64,000 nt of DNA, taken from Ophiostoma sp. CBS 140.51 (Eukaryota; Ascomycota; Sordariomycetes; Ophiostomatales; Ophiostomataceae). The stretch lies in the NCBI GenBank assembly GCA_029298735.1, contig JANSLP010000141.1:1-64000 (forward strand), read 5' to 3'. The notes under the pieces were generated by a model that was not told the DNA's origin, did not search any database, and saw only the letters and a program-made list of their open reading frames with translations. Shown one piece after another: positions 10,593 through 20,466 of the stretch. Both the position numbers and the translations under genes were made by a program. Position 1 is the first letter of the stretch. Each line of letters begins with the position of its first letter.

Positions 10593-11426
10593 GACGTAGT
10601 TTGTTTTGTGAGGTTGGTTCTGTTTGGTTGGTGATGTGACGGTCGGGCTATACTGTGGGAAAAGACTCAAGAATACTTTTCAGAGCTTTGAAGAGAGTAT
10701 GATTTATTGTTTATGCAATGCCACCTCATCTACTTTCGAAATGAGGAAGCTGCGAATATATAGCTCTGGCGAGGAAGGCGCGATGCCCAGAAGCTACCCC
10801 TCTGTTTCCCCATCCTGTCAACGTGGGACCGTCGGCCGTCGCAATTTAGCCTATATTGCCGCCTGCTCTTATTTTGCTCTTTCCACATTGCAAAACGAGC
10901 ACTACCGCGTATTTTCTCTTCAGCGTCCCAGCTATTTGGTAACCAAATGCGTTGAATAAACTGCGATTTGCGGCGTTTTCCCGTGAAAGAAGGACCAGTG
11001 AGCGCACTCTCAGACCGAAGGCCGACACGTTTTTGGTCTTTCTCGTCCGTGGTTCCGCGAAGCTGAAGCTAGTTTCTCTTTTACACTGAAAGGCTGGTTT
11101 TCGCGGGGCGGGGCCGCGCCGATGCAGGAGCTCGCGTGTGTATGTAATCATAGCCTTGACTGCACCTTCCAAACGCCCCACGAACTGTCAGCAATTTTGG
11201 TCACGTTTACGATCACGTTTTTGGCACAGTCTAGATCACGTTTTCAGTCACGCTCGACAAGCTTCGTATCTCCTCACATCCGTGCAGACCTCCTTGGCGA
11301 GACCGTGTGCACAGACTGCGGCGACGGCGGCTTCACCACCAGACCCCATCACAAACAATCTCGCCAGACGTTGCGATTGGTGCTTCAGCGAGAGTTAGCC
11401 TGTAAAACAGGACGGAGATGCTAGGA

Positions 11427-11723
11427 TTAGGGTTTCTTTGGCGTACTTAAAACTCCATTTAGTGTGTATTTTGGCTTCCGTGGGGGGCTCTTGGGAGACT
11501 TAAAGACTTTGGGGGGCTCTGGACGGACCTCAAGTTTCTTCCTTTTTGCGGAGGTTTTCCCCTTTCTAGCGTTCTCCTGGTCCCAACGATCTAGCGTAGC
11601 GCCTCCTGTAAGAAGCCTTGCTTTGGCGCTGAAAGCGACTGAAGTCCGTTGCGCGACAAAAGTCTTGGACAAGGGACCTGAGGGGCCCTGGGGCCGCTTG
11701 GGAGAAGCTCCAGTGAGCGACAT
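11427..11723 (-). CDS. Doubtful small basic ORF
   Basis: A 98-codon frame starting MSLTGASPKRPQGPSGPLSK, with a stop codon directly upstream of the ATG. It is rich in Lys, Pro and Ser (for example PPKVFKSPKSPPRKPKY), which is either disordered nuclear-type protein or chance. I do not recognise it. The start codon context is poor (C at -3), and the opposite strand is open for a similar length. It may equally be non-coding. Confidence 0.15.
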   Translation of the reverse strand: MSLTGASPKRPQGPSGPLSKTFVAQRTSVAFSAKARLLTGGATLDRWDQENARKGKTSAKRKKLEVRPEPPKVFKSPKSPPRKPKYTLNGVLSTPKKP

Positions 11724-12026
11724 GGGTCAGCACCGAAGAGCTACTGCACAAACGGAGGCTTGCGCCACCCCTGTAGGCGCTAACGGAGCATCTTGCCTCG
11801 TTCGGGGTATTTGCTATGGTGAATTTGGATGAGTGCATACGTTGCACAGGAAGGTACGAAGTAATACAGGAAGGGAAAGCGTTGAGGTAAATTGAACAAA
11901 GGAAAGCACGATGAAGGTTCCTGCATCTTTTGTAGAAAGAATATGCCTAGACGGGCAAGAAGGTGAGATCAAGATAGGCACCGGCAGCGTCAGGAAGGAG
12001 CTACTGCTGCGAGAGGTACAAAAAGG

Positions 12027-12088
12027 AAAGAACGACGGACGAAATATCACACCCCATCACACAACTCTTTTTGAGTCCGTCGTTCTTT
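12027..12088. repeat. Perfect 14-bp inverted repeat, 34-nt loop
   Basis: AAAGAACGACGGAC at 12027-12040 is matched exactly in reverse complement at 12075-12088. The pairing stops at both ends of the arms. It lies in a gene-free region. It could form a hairpin in RNA or be the ends of a tiny element, but no target duplication is seen around it. Confidence 0.8.
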
Positions 12089-13553
12089 GTAGTTAGGGAA
12101 AGAACATCCAACAGACTATCCGTAAGATGGCGGAAGCTACGGGAGCCTCGCTTCGGACGAGATGGGCGGAGCCAAATCACTCGTACGAGAAGGCGCGATG
12201 TAGACGATACGACAGCTAGCCGAGGCCCCCCCGGTCATACGGACAAAAGGCAGACAGAAAAAAACGAAATAGCAAAGACAGCAAAAAAAAAAAAAAGAAA
12301 GCGAACGAGTACTAAACATCAACGAGAGATGGCTCCACATACGGGATCATTCGCATGCCGTAGAAGGGGCATTGGCCAACAAACGCCACTTTTCAAGGAG
12401 GGGCCTAAATATTAAGCTCGCACTGAGTTGTAACGGCTTTCAAAACAAACGAGAAAGATTGCCCGAAATGAGAGAACGAAAGTAGCAAATGCGGCAGGGC
12501 CGATCGACGTCGCACTTTTTACCTCTTTCCTTTCTCCCCTTTCCCGCCGCCCTTGCCCTGTCGAGCCTGCCTATCCGGATTACCTCGTAGTTATTAATCT
12601 TTTCTTTTTCTCTCCGTCGCGCTTGCCTTTCTGGCGGGACTGGCTGCTACGTCGTACCCTGCCGTTGTATTCCGGGAAGGAGAGCCAGAGAATCCAGACC
12701 CGGCGGAACACAAAATGATATTTTTCTGCGTGTCAGTCGTGCCTTCCTGCCCCTTTTCTGCTCCTTCCCAAGTCGTCCTGTTTTGGTCTGGTCAGACCAG
12801 GATTGGCTGAGAAAATGGGAAATGGAAAGAAGGGAAAAGGAGAAGGAAGGAAGGCGCTATCCGGACCAAACAACTGGCTCTGCAGCAGAGTGAAATTCGG
12901 TGCAGACTCTCTCCTATACTTGTGCTCTTTTTGTATTAGCCAGCGAGGCCAGCTGTTAAGGGCACCTTGCAACGGCGATCCTTCAAGATCTTGGCGATTT
13001 TCGTTTCGGCTGGGGCCACCGAACCATCCACTACGGAGGCACGACAGCGGATTACAGACATCCCTACACTAATGAACGGACGCTCAACAGGACCGGTTGG
13101 GACCAGGCACTGCACATCTTTTCCTTTCTGTCAGTGATCTTCCTCATTTTCCTTTTTAACCTTCTTACGCCCCTCCCTTGTTGTTGCTCTTGTTGCTACC
13201 CTTTCTCTTTTATTTTTGGTTCTGGTCCTCCTTTTTCGTCTTCCTGATCCCTCTGGTCCTCCTGGTCTCCTCCTTCAACCCCAGACTCTTTGCGCAATGG
13301 CCTCTTTTCGGACCATGTTCCTCTAGAAGACGCCCATCAGAACAGCCTCAAAATCCGCTTTCTCCTCGTCAGCGGACTTCGACATTGGGCTTCGACATTT
13401 CACTATTCGACGACGTGGCCAACAACAATGGTCTGTCTTACACCACGTCGGCGGTCTCCGGATCGTCTGTCGCCATCATCATCATGCACGCTCTCGCGTT
13501 CAAACTCTTCGACGACATTGGGTGCCCTGACGACCTTCACAAATGCATCAACC

Positions 13554-15194
13554 ATGGTGCCGGACGTACCGGTAACCAACACCAAGGGCAACAAAAAGGA
13601 TGCCGGCTCCTCCGACGGCAGCGACTCAGAGGTGGACGAATTCGCCGAACTGAAGCAGAGACGTGCCGAGATGGCCGCCATGGCCAACCGTGTTTTGGCC
13701 CTCTACGAAGCAGGCGTACCCCTGTTTACGCGTGAAGCACTTCGTCAACTGGGCTTGCAGCTCGATCATCACTCTGGCGTCCGGTCCGGAGAAAAGAATG
13801 CGGCGATCACAGTCAGTGGCATGGACGGCCGTCGGGTGCGGTTGACCACACAATCGGGGGCCGTGTCAGCGACTGCTGTACACCCTGACATTGTCCTGGT
13901 AAAGTACGTTATTTGCCGCGTTGACAGTATGCTTGCTCGTGTGAAGAGACGAGGTGCATGTGCATGTCTTTGTGACCCTTGCACCTTCCCCCCTCTCTCG
14001 TACTCTCTCAGAAGGTGCCCTTTGCTAACGCCTTGTCTCTGCAGCGTGAAACCCCAGATTGACTACTGGAACATTGAAAAGCTCACAGGCAACGCCTTGT
14101 GGCACATTCGCCGGTATGACCCGGCGAGGGCTTTTCTTCCAGTACGCATCAGCCACACTCAAGAGGCTCGGTACCGAGATGCGAACGGCACCATCAGCAG
14201 CAATGGCAGCAGCTCCGTGGCAGAGCTCGCGAGTGACCTTGCATCCATGTCTCTCTCATCATCAAATCCAGCACCAGCAACTGCTCCTCCGCCAAGAGCA
14301 CGACTCAACGTCGACGAATTGAAAGTTTCTTTTCAACAGCAACGGGAAGAGTGGGAGGCAAGCGAAGCCTGTCACCAACTTCGCGAGACACTTTTTGCGA
14401 GTATGGCACCACAACTTGTGCCGCGTGGCCAGGCAACCGTCCGCAAGATTGTCGCATTTGCCTGCTCGTCCATGACGGAAGAACGGGAGGGCGGAAGCGC
14501 GCGTCACACCGTGCAGCACGCCATGGTCTTGACGGTGCGAGATGTGCTGGAGCAAATTCAGGCGGGCGCAGCCGATGACACGGAGGCACAGCTGGACACC
14601 GACTCAGAGTCCGATTCGGGAGCAGACGACGAAACATTAGCCACCAAAGAATCGACGAAAACGAAAACGCCACAACCGTTTACGATTGACTGTTTCGCGC
14701 AAGATCCCGCATACGACGCGGCCGACCGGGCCGTGCTCGCCATGGAAGGAATCTCTGTTCTCGAAGACCCCTATGGGTTTCTAGCTGTGGATGAGACGAC
14801 CGTGGTGATTTCCGTCGCGCCGAGCGTGCCTGTGCGCCAAATTGTGACCGACATTGCGCGCCCTGCCGCGATGATCTGGGGTCGCATCGTGGACAAAGGC
14901 GCTGCAGCCGCTGCACGCGCACGGCCCTCGTCAGTCCTCGTGGACGACATGGGCGGGTATTCGGACCCTGCATCGTCGCGTGTCAAGCAAATGATTGAGG
15001 CGGACTATGCCGAGTTTGATTTCCCACGCGATCCTCACAACTTTGGCACTGTTGACGGTGTTGCGCTCTATGTGCGGACATCGCTCATGGTGCGGCCACC
15101 ATCCCCGCCAATGACCGACGACCAGGCAAGCTGGAGCGCCTCACTCTTCCAACGCCTTCATCGAACACTTCTCTGTCAACCAACTTCAACATGA
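13554..15194 (+). CDS. SRR1-like domain protein
   Basis: Fungal protein with a C-terminal SRR1-like domain, named after a plant protein of light signalling and clock output. The biochemical role in fungi is not established. From the ATG at 13554 (MVPDVPVTNTKGNKKDAGSS) with one intron (13904-14044, donor GTACGT, acceptor CTGCAG) it is 499 aa. The splice gives ...DIVLVNVKPQIDYWNIEKL. The SRR1 part includes FTIDCFAQDPAYDAADRAVL, GISVLEDPYGFLAVDETTVV and the SVAPSVPVRQIV/ARPAAMIWGRI stretch, near residues 340-440. The N-terminal half is charged and the middle Ser/Ala-rich. The 141-nt intron is a multiple of three and contains no stop, so an unspliced form would also be open. An upstream frame continues without an ATG. 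The family call is by motif resemblance. Confidence 0.72.
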   Translation: MVPDVPVTNTKGNKKDAGSSDGSDSEVDEFAELKQRRAEMAAMANRVLALYEAGVPLFTREALRQLGLQLDHHSGVRSGEKNAAITVSGMDGRRVRLTTQSGAVSATAVHPDIVLVKYVICRVDSMLARVKRRGACACLCDPCTFPPLSYSLRRCPLLTPCLCSVKPQIDYWNIEKLTGNALWHIRRYDPARAFLPVRISHTQEARYRDANGTISSNGSSSVAELASDLASMSLSSSNPAPATAPPPRARLNVDELKVSFQQQREEWEASEACHQLRETLFASMAPQLVPRGQATVRKIVAFACSSMTEEREGGSARHTVQHAMVLTVRDVLEQIQAGAADDTEAQLDTDSESDSGADDETLATKESTKTKTPQPFTIDCFAQDPAYDAADRAVLAMEGISVLEDPYGFLAVDETTVVISVAPSVPVRQIVTDIARPAAMIWGRIVDKGAAAAARARPSSVLVDDMGGYSDPASSRVKQMIEADYAEFDFPRDPHNFGTVDGVALYVRTSLMVRPPSPPMTDDQASWSASLFQRLHRTLLCQPTST

Positions 15195-16399
15195 ACGACA
15201 ATCCTCTGCCTTTCTCTCTCTTTTTTTCTTGACCTCCGCATAGCATTTTCTCTTATTTTCTTCGCGGATACCCCATCGCTTTGGCGTTTGTCACAGTTTC
15301 CATGTTTCTCTTTACCTTCTTCTTTTTGTTTCCTCGCATTTTGGGCAGCATCTATGGCACCTGGCATCTACAGCATTTATGACATAACGGATAAAACTGG
15401 GTCTACACAAAAAAGAAATCATACCGGCGCTGGAACGGCTTTTCTATTTTTTCTTGTTCTTGGGAGTTTTAAGCATTAGCATCTATAATTTATTTTTCTA
15501 TTTTTGTGACTTGGCAATAAAGGTGTCCGATTTGACAGTGTCGAAAAAAGGCAGTTTAACACTCTACGAGTCTAGCTCGTCCCCGTGAAGTTTCCCTAAT
15601 CCATTTGCAATTAAATGCGGCTTTGTTGCAATCGTCTTTCCAGAAGCTTCATTAACAAACACGCATTATGAGTATCTCGGTTGTTCGGGTCAGCTTGACG
15701 CTGAGACGAGGCCCCCCCAAAGAGCCTCGACGCAAGAATGATCGAAAATCGAACAAAAAAGAGGGTTACATTGAAAAATCAAGGTGAGTAGGTTCTACAA
15801 AGGCGTCCAAGACGACTGTTTTGTGTGTTGGCAGCCCTCCAAGGCCTCCCTCAGATGAAAGTGGTGTGGATGGATTGTTTGGAAAATAGCCTATGAAATG
15901 ACTTCACTTACAGCGATTGCATGGTGGCCTCAAGGTGGGTTTACGTGGGTGTCCCCCCGGATTTCTAGGATGCAATCCTGCAGCCTTTTAGCATGGGGTT
16001 TTCAGGGTACACAAAAAATGACGTCGAAGGCCGCCCAGTTGTCGATCTCCCCACTCAATATCGATAACAACCTTAACAAGTCTGCATACAAACAGCGAAA
16101 CTCGCCACAACGGGCGACGCAATGCTTTCGATGCAACGACGTAAGAGTGTGCAAAAGTAGGCAAAAGACAAACAAGGGGTCCTAGAAACGTGGTAAGGAC
16201 GGTTGGTGGTTCTTTTTCTGAATATAAAAACGTGGTGTTGCAAAGTCGATCCCAACAGATCAAAAGATCGTCTTTAGAATACAAAACAATTTGATCTTCA
16301 CACATCTTGTTCAACAACAAATCTCACGAAAAGTCTTACACTAAACATCTTTTTTCGGCAAACACACATTTATCGTCAACAAAAAAACACAAAATCAAA
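15195..16399. other. Intergenic, no gene seen
   Basis: About 1.2 kb of AT-rich sequence between two plus-strand genes. The last 200 bases are A/C-rich, consistent with the leader of the poly-Asn gene. No RNA gene or coding frame could be supported. Confidence 0.5.
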
Positions 16400-16460
16400 A
16401 TGTCCGACACACACTCCTCGACCCCGTCGTCGCCGCAGTCGTCGACCTCGACCAACAACG

Positions 16461-16515
<55 letters not shown>

Positions 16516-16987
16516 CGCCAACCAAGACCAGAAGCAGACGTGGTCGGGCGCCGCCTACGAAAAGTACAACGACATGTACGAGAGTTGGGTGCCCTGGGCC
16601 GAGGATCTGTACCTGCGCTACTTCACACGGCACAACAAGGCCAGCTATGCGACCGAAGACACGCTGGCCAAGACGAAGGTGACGGGCATTAAGCAGGTGG
16701 ACACGCTGCAGGACGGTGTCAACGGTCTGGTAGCAGGCCAGCTGGGTCAGGGCGGCCTGGCGCAGCCCGTGGGCGACTGGGTGTCAAAGGAGGGCGTTAA
16801 CCGGGCCGAGCGCAACGGCAAAGACGACAAGGGCGGGTACTTGCCGTCCGGCACGCCGGCGCCCATTAGCAGCGGTGCCGAGGCCGTAACCAACGGTGGC
16901 AAGAGTGCCGCTGGAGCTGTCGGTGGCGGCGTGAAGTCAGTCGGTGGCGCTGTAGGCGGTCTGTTTGGTGGCGGTAAGAAGCAGTAG
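16400..16987 (+). CDS. Conserved-looking hypothetical protein with poly-Asn tract
   Basis: 195 aa, no intron, start in a good context (CAAAATG). After a Ser/Thr-rich beginning (MSDTHSSTPSSPQSSTSTNN) there is a run of 18 consecutive Asn. The ordered-looking part follows: WSGAAYEKYNDMYESWVPWA, EDLYLRYFTRHNKASYATED and a Gly-rich end with GAVGGGVKSVGGAVGGLFGG. There is no signal peptide and no clear membrane helix. I recognise this only as the kind of small uncharacterised protein shared among Sordariomycetes and can assign no function. The Gly/Val tail could be amphipathic. It is convergent with the GH64 gene. Confidence 0.7.
16463..16516 (+). repeat. (AAC)18 coding microsatellite
   Basis: Eighteen uninterrupted AAC codons encode the Asn run of the 16400-16987 gene. 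The tract keeps one codon throughout, without AAT, which is the pattern of recent slippage expansion rather than old amino-acid selection. Confidence 0.95.
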
Positions 16988-17794
16988 ACTCCTCCTGCAC
17001 GAAAGGATATGGATATCACCAAATTGCTGGAAGCTGAAAAGAATGTTTCTTCTTGTCTGAAATTAAAGGATGTGTTGTCATGTTTTTATACCTCTACTGC
17101 GAGCCGCAGTATAAGATAAGAGCTCGCCCTGTTCCTGTTTCTATTCTTTCTATCCAGTCTATGAATATACTAATCTAAAGAATATCTAGGCTTGGCCTGA
17201 GCTTCCGGACTGAAAGTGTGCAATTGTGGGCAACTCCCCTTGACGATAAATTCTCCCTTCTTCAATATTCAACCCGTGAAAGTTTCTCGGTATTTTCGCT
17301 GGCACAAATCCAACCGGCGGTAGCCCTGTTCCGCACCACGTTTCGGTGCCACGTTCGTAATATCGTGATTCTGTCGGATCAATCGCCACCGATTGTCCTA
17401 TCCTATCCTCCCCGTTCTCAGCTGATGCTTCTGTTTTTTTCGGACATTTCATCATGCAGAAATCCACAAACTATGTCTCCGGAATGCTGTCCAAGCAGTC
17501 TTTGATTCCCTTAAAACAGTATTTAATGCCGCACCAACTGCAAATTTGCTTCTTGTCATTGTCGTCGTCGCTGCTGTTGCCATTCGCTCCGAGTTGTGGT
17601 CCAGGCTGCTCGTCTACAACTTGAGTACCGTCACTCTCGCCCTCCTCACCCGTCACTTCGTTACCATTGACAGCAGCCGAGATCTTTCCATCGTCGCGAT
17701 TATCATCACGGTTTTCGTCACGGTTTCCGTCGCGGTTTCCGTCGCGGGGGCCACCACTGCTGCCCGGGATGGTCCAGATTGTGTGGTCACTGCC
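16988..17794. other. Convergent intergenic region
   Basis: About 800 bases between the poly-Asn gene and the GH64 gene. A stretch near 17690-17750 repeats (T)TTTCCGTCGCGG-like units, a short low-complexity tract. No gene is seen. Confidence 0.5.
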
Positions 17795-18979
17795 CTAGGG
17801 TAACCGGTTGCCTGTGTAGACATTGTAGCCGCCAACAGACACGATAAACAGCTCTGGGTCACCAGCATTGACCTTGCCGCACTGGTCGGCACCACCGTCT
17901 GGCTGCACGTCGTCGTATGCAAAGGTGTAGCCCTTGCCGTCAAGGTTGGCTCCGTGCACAATGCGGCCGTAGTGGTTGGTCGGCTCCTTTTGGTAGAACC
18001 CACGTGGCTCGGCCGAGGGCTGAATCGCATCAGTGAGAAGCGTGCTGCGCTGGAAGGCAGCAGCAAGGCGTGGAATGATGGCATTACGGGCATCGCTAGA
18101 TCCTGTCGTGAAGGGACCCGAGTTGCAGCCTAAAATGTCCAGAGTCGTGGGTTTGTTAAACGCCTCGGAGCCAAATACAAGTCGGCCGCTGTCATCAACT
18201 GTGCCGTGGACGACGCCAGCACCGGCCTGAGTGTTGATGCTGAGCTTGTTACCCCCTGCATAGTGCTTCCACACCTGGTCGACGTAGGCCTCGTAGTAGC
18301 CAGCAAAGCTGGCACCGACGGCGTCGCCATGCGTAGGGTTGAGCACCCGCAGCGGCAGGTCGTTCGGACTAGCACCGGGGGCCCTCACAATCAGCTTGTC
18401 CCAGGGCTTGCCGTCACGCTTAGCCTGGGCACGCAGCTGGTCGCAGATAGTAGCAAACGCCTCAGCCTTCATGCCAGACACGTGCTGGATCTCCCTATTG
18501 CCGCCGTGACGCTGCAGTGTTAGGGCAATGGGCAGGCGTGGGACAAAGTCCACATACGAGATGTTGGCAAACAGCTGGTCAGAGTTAAGGGTGAACTCGC
18601 AAAAAGAAAAGTCAACGGCCGCATTGGGATCTGACGGGTTCAGCACCGAAGGCTCGACGAGTGCAGCACCAGCGTTAGGGTTATGCGACGGGTTGAGCAA
18701 AAAGGTCAGCTTCTTGGGGCCGCGGCTGAACCAGATGCGGCCACCTGCAATCTGCGGAATGGTGACCTTGTTAGCGGACCCGTCCCTGCTGAGCGGGATG
18801 GCCACATCGGCCTCGAGGGGCTGCAGATCGGCCGGCGGGTCGACCGGGTAGTAAAGTGTGTGGCCGTCGGATTGCACAAGGACACGGCGGCCGTTCTTCT
18901 TGATGTCCAGGCCGGTGACGTAGGCATAGACCTCTTCCTTGGAGGTGTTCTTCAGTTGGAGAACGAGCGAGTCAGGCAT
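17795..18979 (-). CDS. GH64 family beta-1,3-glucanase-like protein
   Basis: 394 aa, no intron. GH64 enzymes are thaumatin-like beta-1,3-glucanases that release laminaripentaose from beta-1,3-glucan. The sequence fits: LVLQLKNTSKEEVYAYVTGL at the start, GGRIWFSRGPKKLTFLLNP, FCEFTLN, NISYVDFVPRLPIALTLQ (the acidic residues here correspond to the region of the catalytic pair), then FAGYYEAYVDQVWKHYAGG, LDILGCNSGPF and a C-terminal SVGGYNVYTGNRLP. The length is typical of the catalytic unit alone. The protein starts directly with the mature fold and no hydrophobic signal peptide is visible, which is odd for a cell-wall enzyme. Either there is an unseen upstream exon, or it is secreted unconventionally or acts inside the cell. 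Confidence 0.82.
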   Translation of the reverse strand: MPDSLVLQLKNTSKEEVYAYVTGLDIKKNGRRVLVQSDGHTLYYPVDPPADLQPLEADVAIPLSRDGSANKVTIPQIAGGRIWFSRGPKKLTFLLNPSHNPNAGAALVEPSVLNPSDPNAAVDFSFCEFTLNSDQLFANISYVDFVPRLPIALTLQRHGGNREIQHVSGMKAEAFATICDQLRAQAKRDGKPWDKLIVRAPGASPNDLPLRVLNPTHGDAVGASFAGYYEAYVDQVWKHYAGGNKLSINTQAGAGVVHGTVDDSGRLVFGSEAFNKPTTLDILGCNSGPFTTGSSDARNAIIPRLAAAFQRSTLLTDAIQPSAEPRGFYQKEPTNHYGRIVHGANLDGKGYTFAYDDVQPDGGADQCGKVNAGDPELFIVSVGGYNVYTGNRLP

Positions 18980-19978
18980 GGTGTCAGAAGAGAGGTGTAG
19001 ATCTGATTATGAGGGGAAAAGTATGTAAGATAAGGGCAGTTCAGAAAAGAGACGCCGGGTATCGATGCCAAAAAAAGAGTAAAGTTGTAGAAAAGTCAAA
19101 AGATGAACAGGTGGACCAAGACTGTGACGGTGTGGTTGTCAAAACAAAATATGATGCAATGTGGGGAAAAAAAGAGAGTCTAGAGAGAAGATGTGCAGTC
19201 TTTATGGAAAGACGGAAAGAAGCGACCTGACAACAGTGTTGTCAGGGTGGAGCAAAGAGTGTTGTAGCTTTGGGCAAGAGGCAAGCTTGTGCGGGTCGTC
19301 CAGCTTGTCTTGAGTCGGCCATAACAGGCCAGTTGAGGCAGTCTCGCCGGTTCATGTCTCGGCCGGCCCTCTTTATCTTGTTTATTCCTGTATTTTTACC
19401 TACCATTCGCACCTGCCATCCAGAAAAGTTCATCAGCCGCAACGGACGAGGAAACGGCTGACCGTGTTCTCCGAATATTTACATCTTTTGGGCAGGCTCG
19501 GCGCACTTGGCAGGTGCGTTCCGGACTGTTGTTGTTGCTTTTTTGGTCGGGTGAAGGTACGATGGTCGCTAGCTTCTAATAGCCAGGGGTGGAGACGGCC
19601 CAGGAACCGCGGGGTGCACCTTCCTCCAACTATTATCATCAGCCGTCAACAGTCATCACCATATCCAGCTGAAAGTGCAAAGTACCGAGCCGTGATCTCT
19701 ACAAAATAGCTAGTAGCAATCCGGAATGTGAGACACTATGATGGCAATATTCACTCAGGCTTCATCTCCGATTCCAGTTCTCAATCTCGTGATGTTTTAT
19801 GGTTTCATGATGTTTTTAACATGTTTTAACATTTATTTGTGGTTTAATCGTACAGTATCCATCCTCGGAGGTCAAGCCTCGATGCAAATGCAATGCAAAC
19901 GCCCGTAAAAATAAAGCCGAATCCCTTCTTCATGCTTAAAAGAAAGAATTGATCATGTGTTTGTCGTCATTCTGTCTC
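18980..19978. other. Intergenic between GH64 and LEA-like gene
   Basis: About 1 kb. It holds the GH64 promoter and the 3' end of the minus-strand LEA-like gene. No gene is seen. Confidence 0.5.
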
Positions 19979-20466
19979 TTACGTCCGCTTCTTCACCTCC
20001 TGGGCGGCATCCTGGGCCTTGTCGGCGGCCTCGTGAGTCTTCTGCTGAGCGCCCTGCTTCAACTGCTCAGCCTTGGATGCAGCATCGCTCTTAGCGCTCT
20101 GAGCCTTGGAGTCCAGGTCGCTCTTGGCCTTTTGCGCCTTGTTGGCGAGGTCGCTGCCGGCCTCCTTGGCCTTGTCGGCGACGGCGGCTGTTTTGTCAGC
20201 ATTGCGTTTCAATTGAGTATCCGGAAGTAGTCCCACTTACAGCCAATGTTGATGCCGTCGACGAGCTTGTCCGAAACGGCACGGTCGACCGACTTCAGGG
20301 TGTCCTTGGCGGCCTCGGTGACTGTCTTGTACTGGGGTGCCGTGCTCGACAGGTTCCGGCTGTGGACGAACGAGGCAGAGGCGACACGGGGAGCAAAAGT
20401 GGTGGCCGAAATCCTCGGGGCGGCCGAAGCCACGCGGCGGAAAGTGAGCTCAGTGAGGAAAGACAT
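19979..20466 (-). CDS. Small LEA-like mitochondrial-type protein
   Basis: Two exons, 20466-20241 and 20187-19979 (53-nt intron, donor GTAAGT), giving 144 aa. The N-terminal 45 residues (MSFLTELTFRRVASAAPRIS, then Ser/Arg/Ala-rich without acidic residues) look like a mitochondrial targeting peptide. The rest is highly charged and Ala-rich with recurring K-A-K/S-D units (DKAKEAGSDLANKAQKAKSD, then SKAQSAKSDAASKAEQL), the pattern of late-embryogenesis-abundant group 3 type amphipathic helices. Such proteins protect membranes and proteins during drying or heat. The role here is inferred from composition only. It ends with the basic KKRT. Confidence 0.75.

Larger units (their letters stand above)
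10593..13553. other. 3 kb intergenic region without a recognised gene
   Basis: No frame here shows a domain I know. It contains CT-rich and A-rich tracts, a perfect 14-bp inverted repeat (12027-12088, listed separately) and a 98-codon basic open frame on the minus strand (11427-11723, listed separately). The last few hundred bases are pyrimidine-rich and probably are the promoter and leader of the SRR1-like gene. Confidence 0.5.

Noticed and set aside
9762..10634. Plus-strand open frame of 290 codons opposite the aldose epimerase
   Set aside because: Antisense shadow of a GC-rich coding exon, with no domain or intron logic.
11411..11435. Telomere-like TTAGGG
   Set aside because: Only one copy, not an array.
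13290..13553. N-terminal extension of the SRR1-like gene
   Set aside because: The extension begins at a TTG, not ATG, and its composition is that of a pyrimidine-rich leader.
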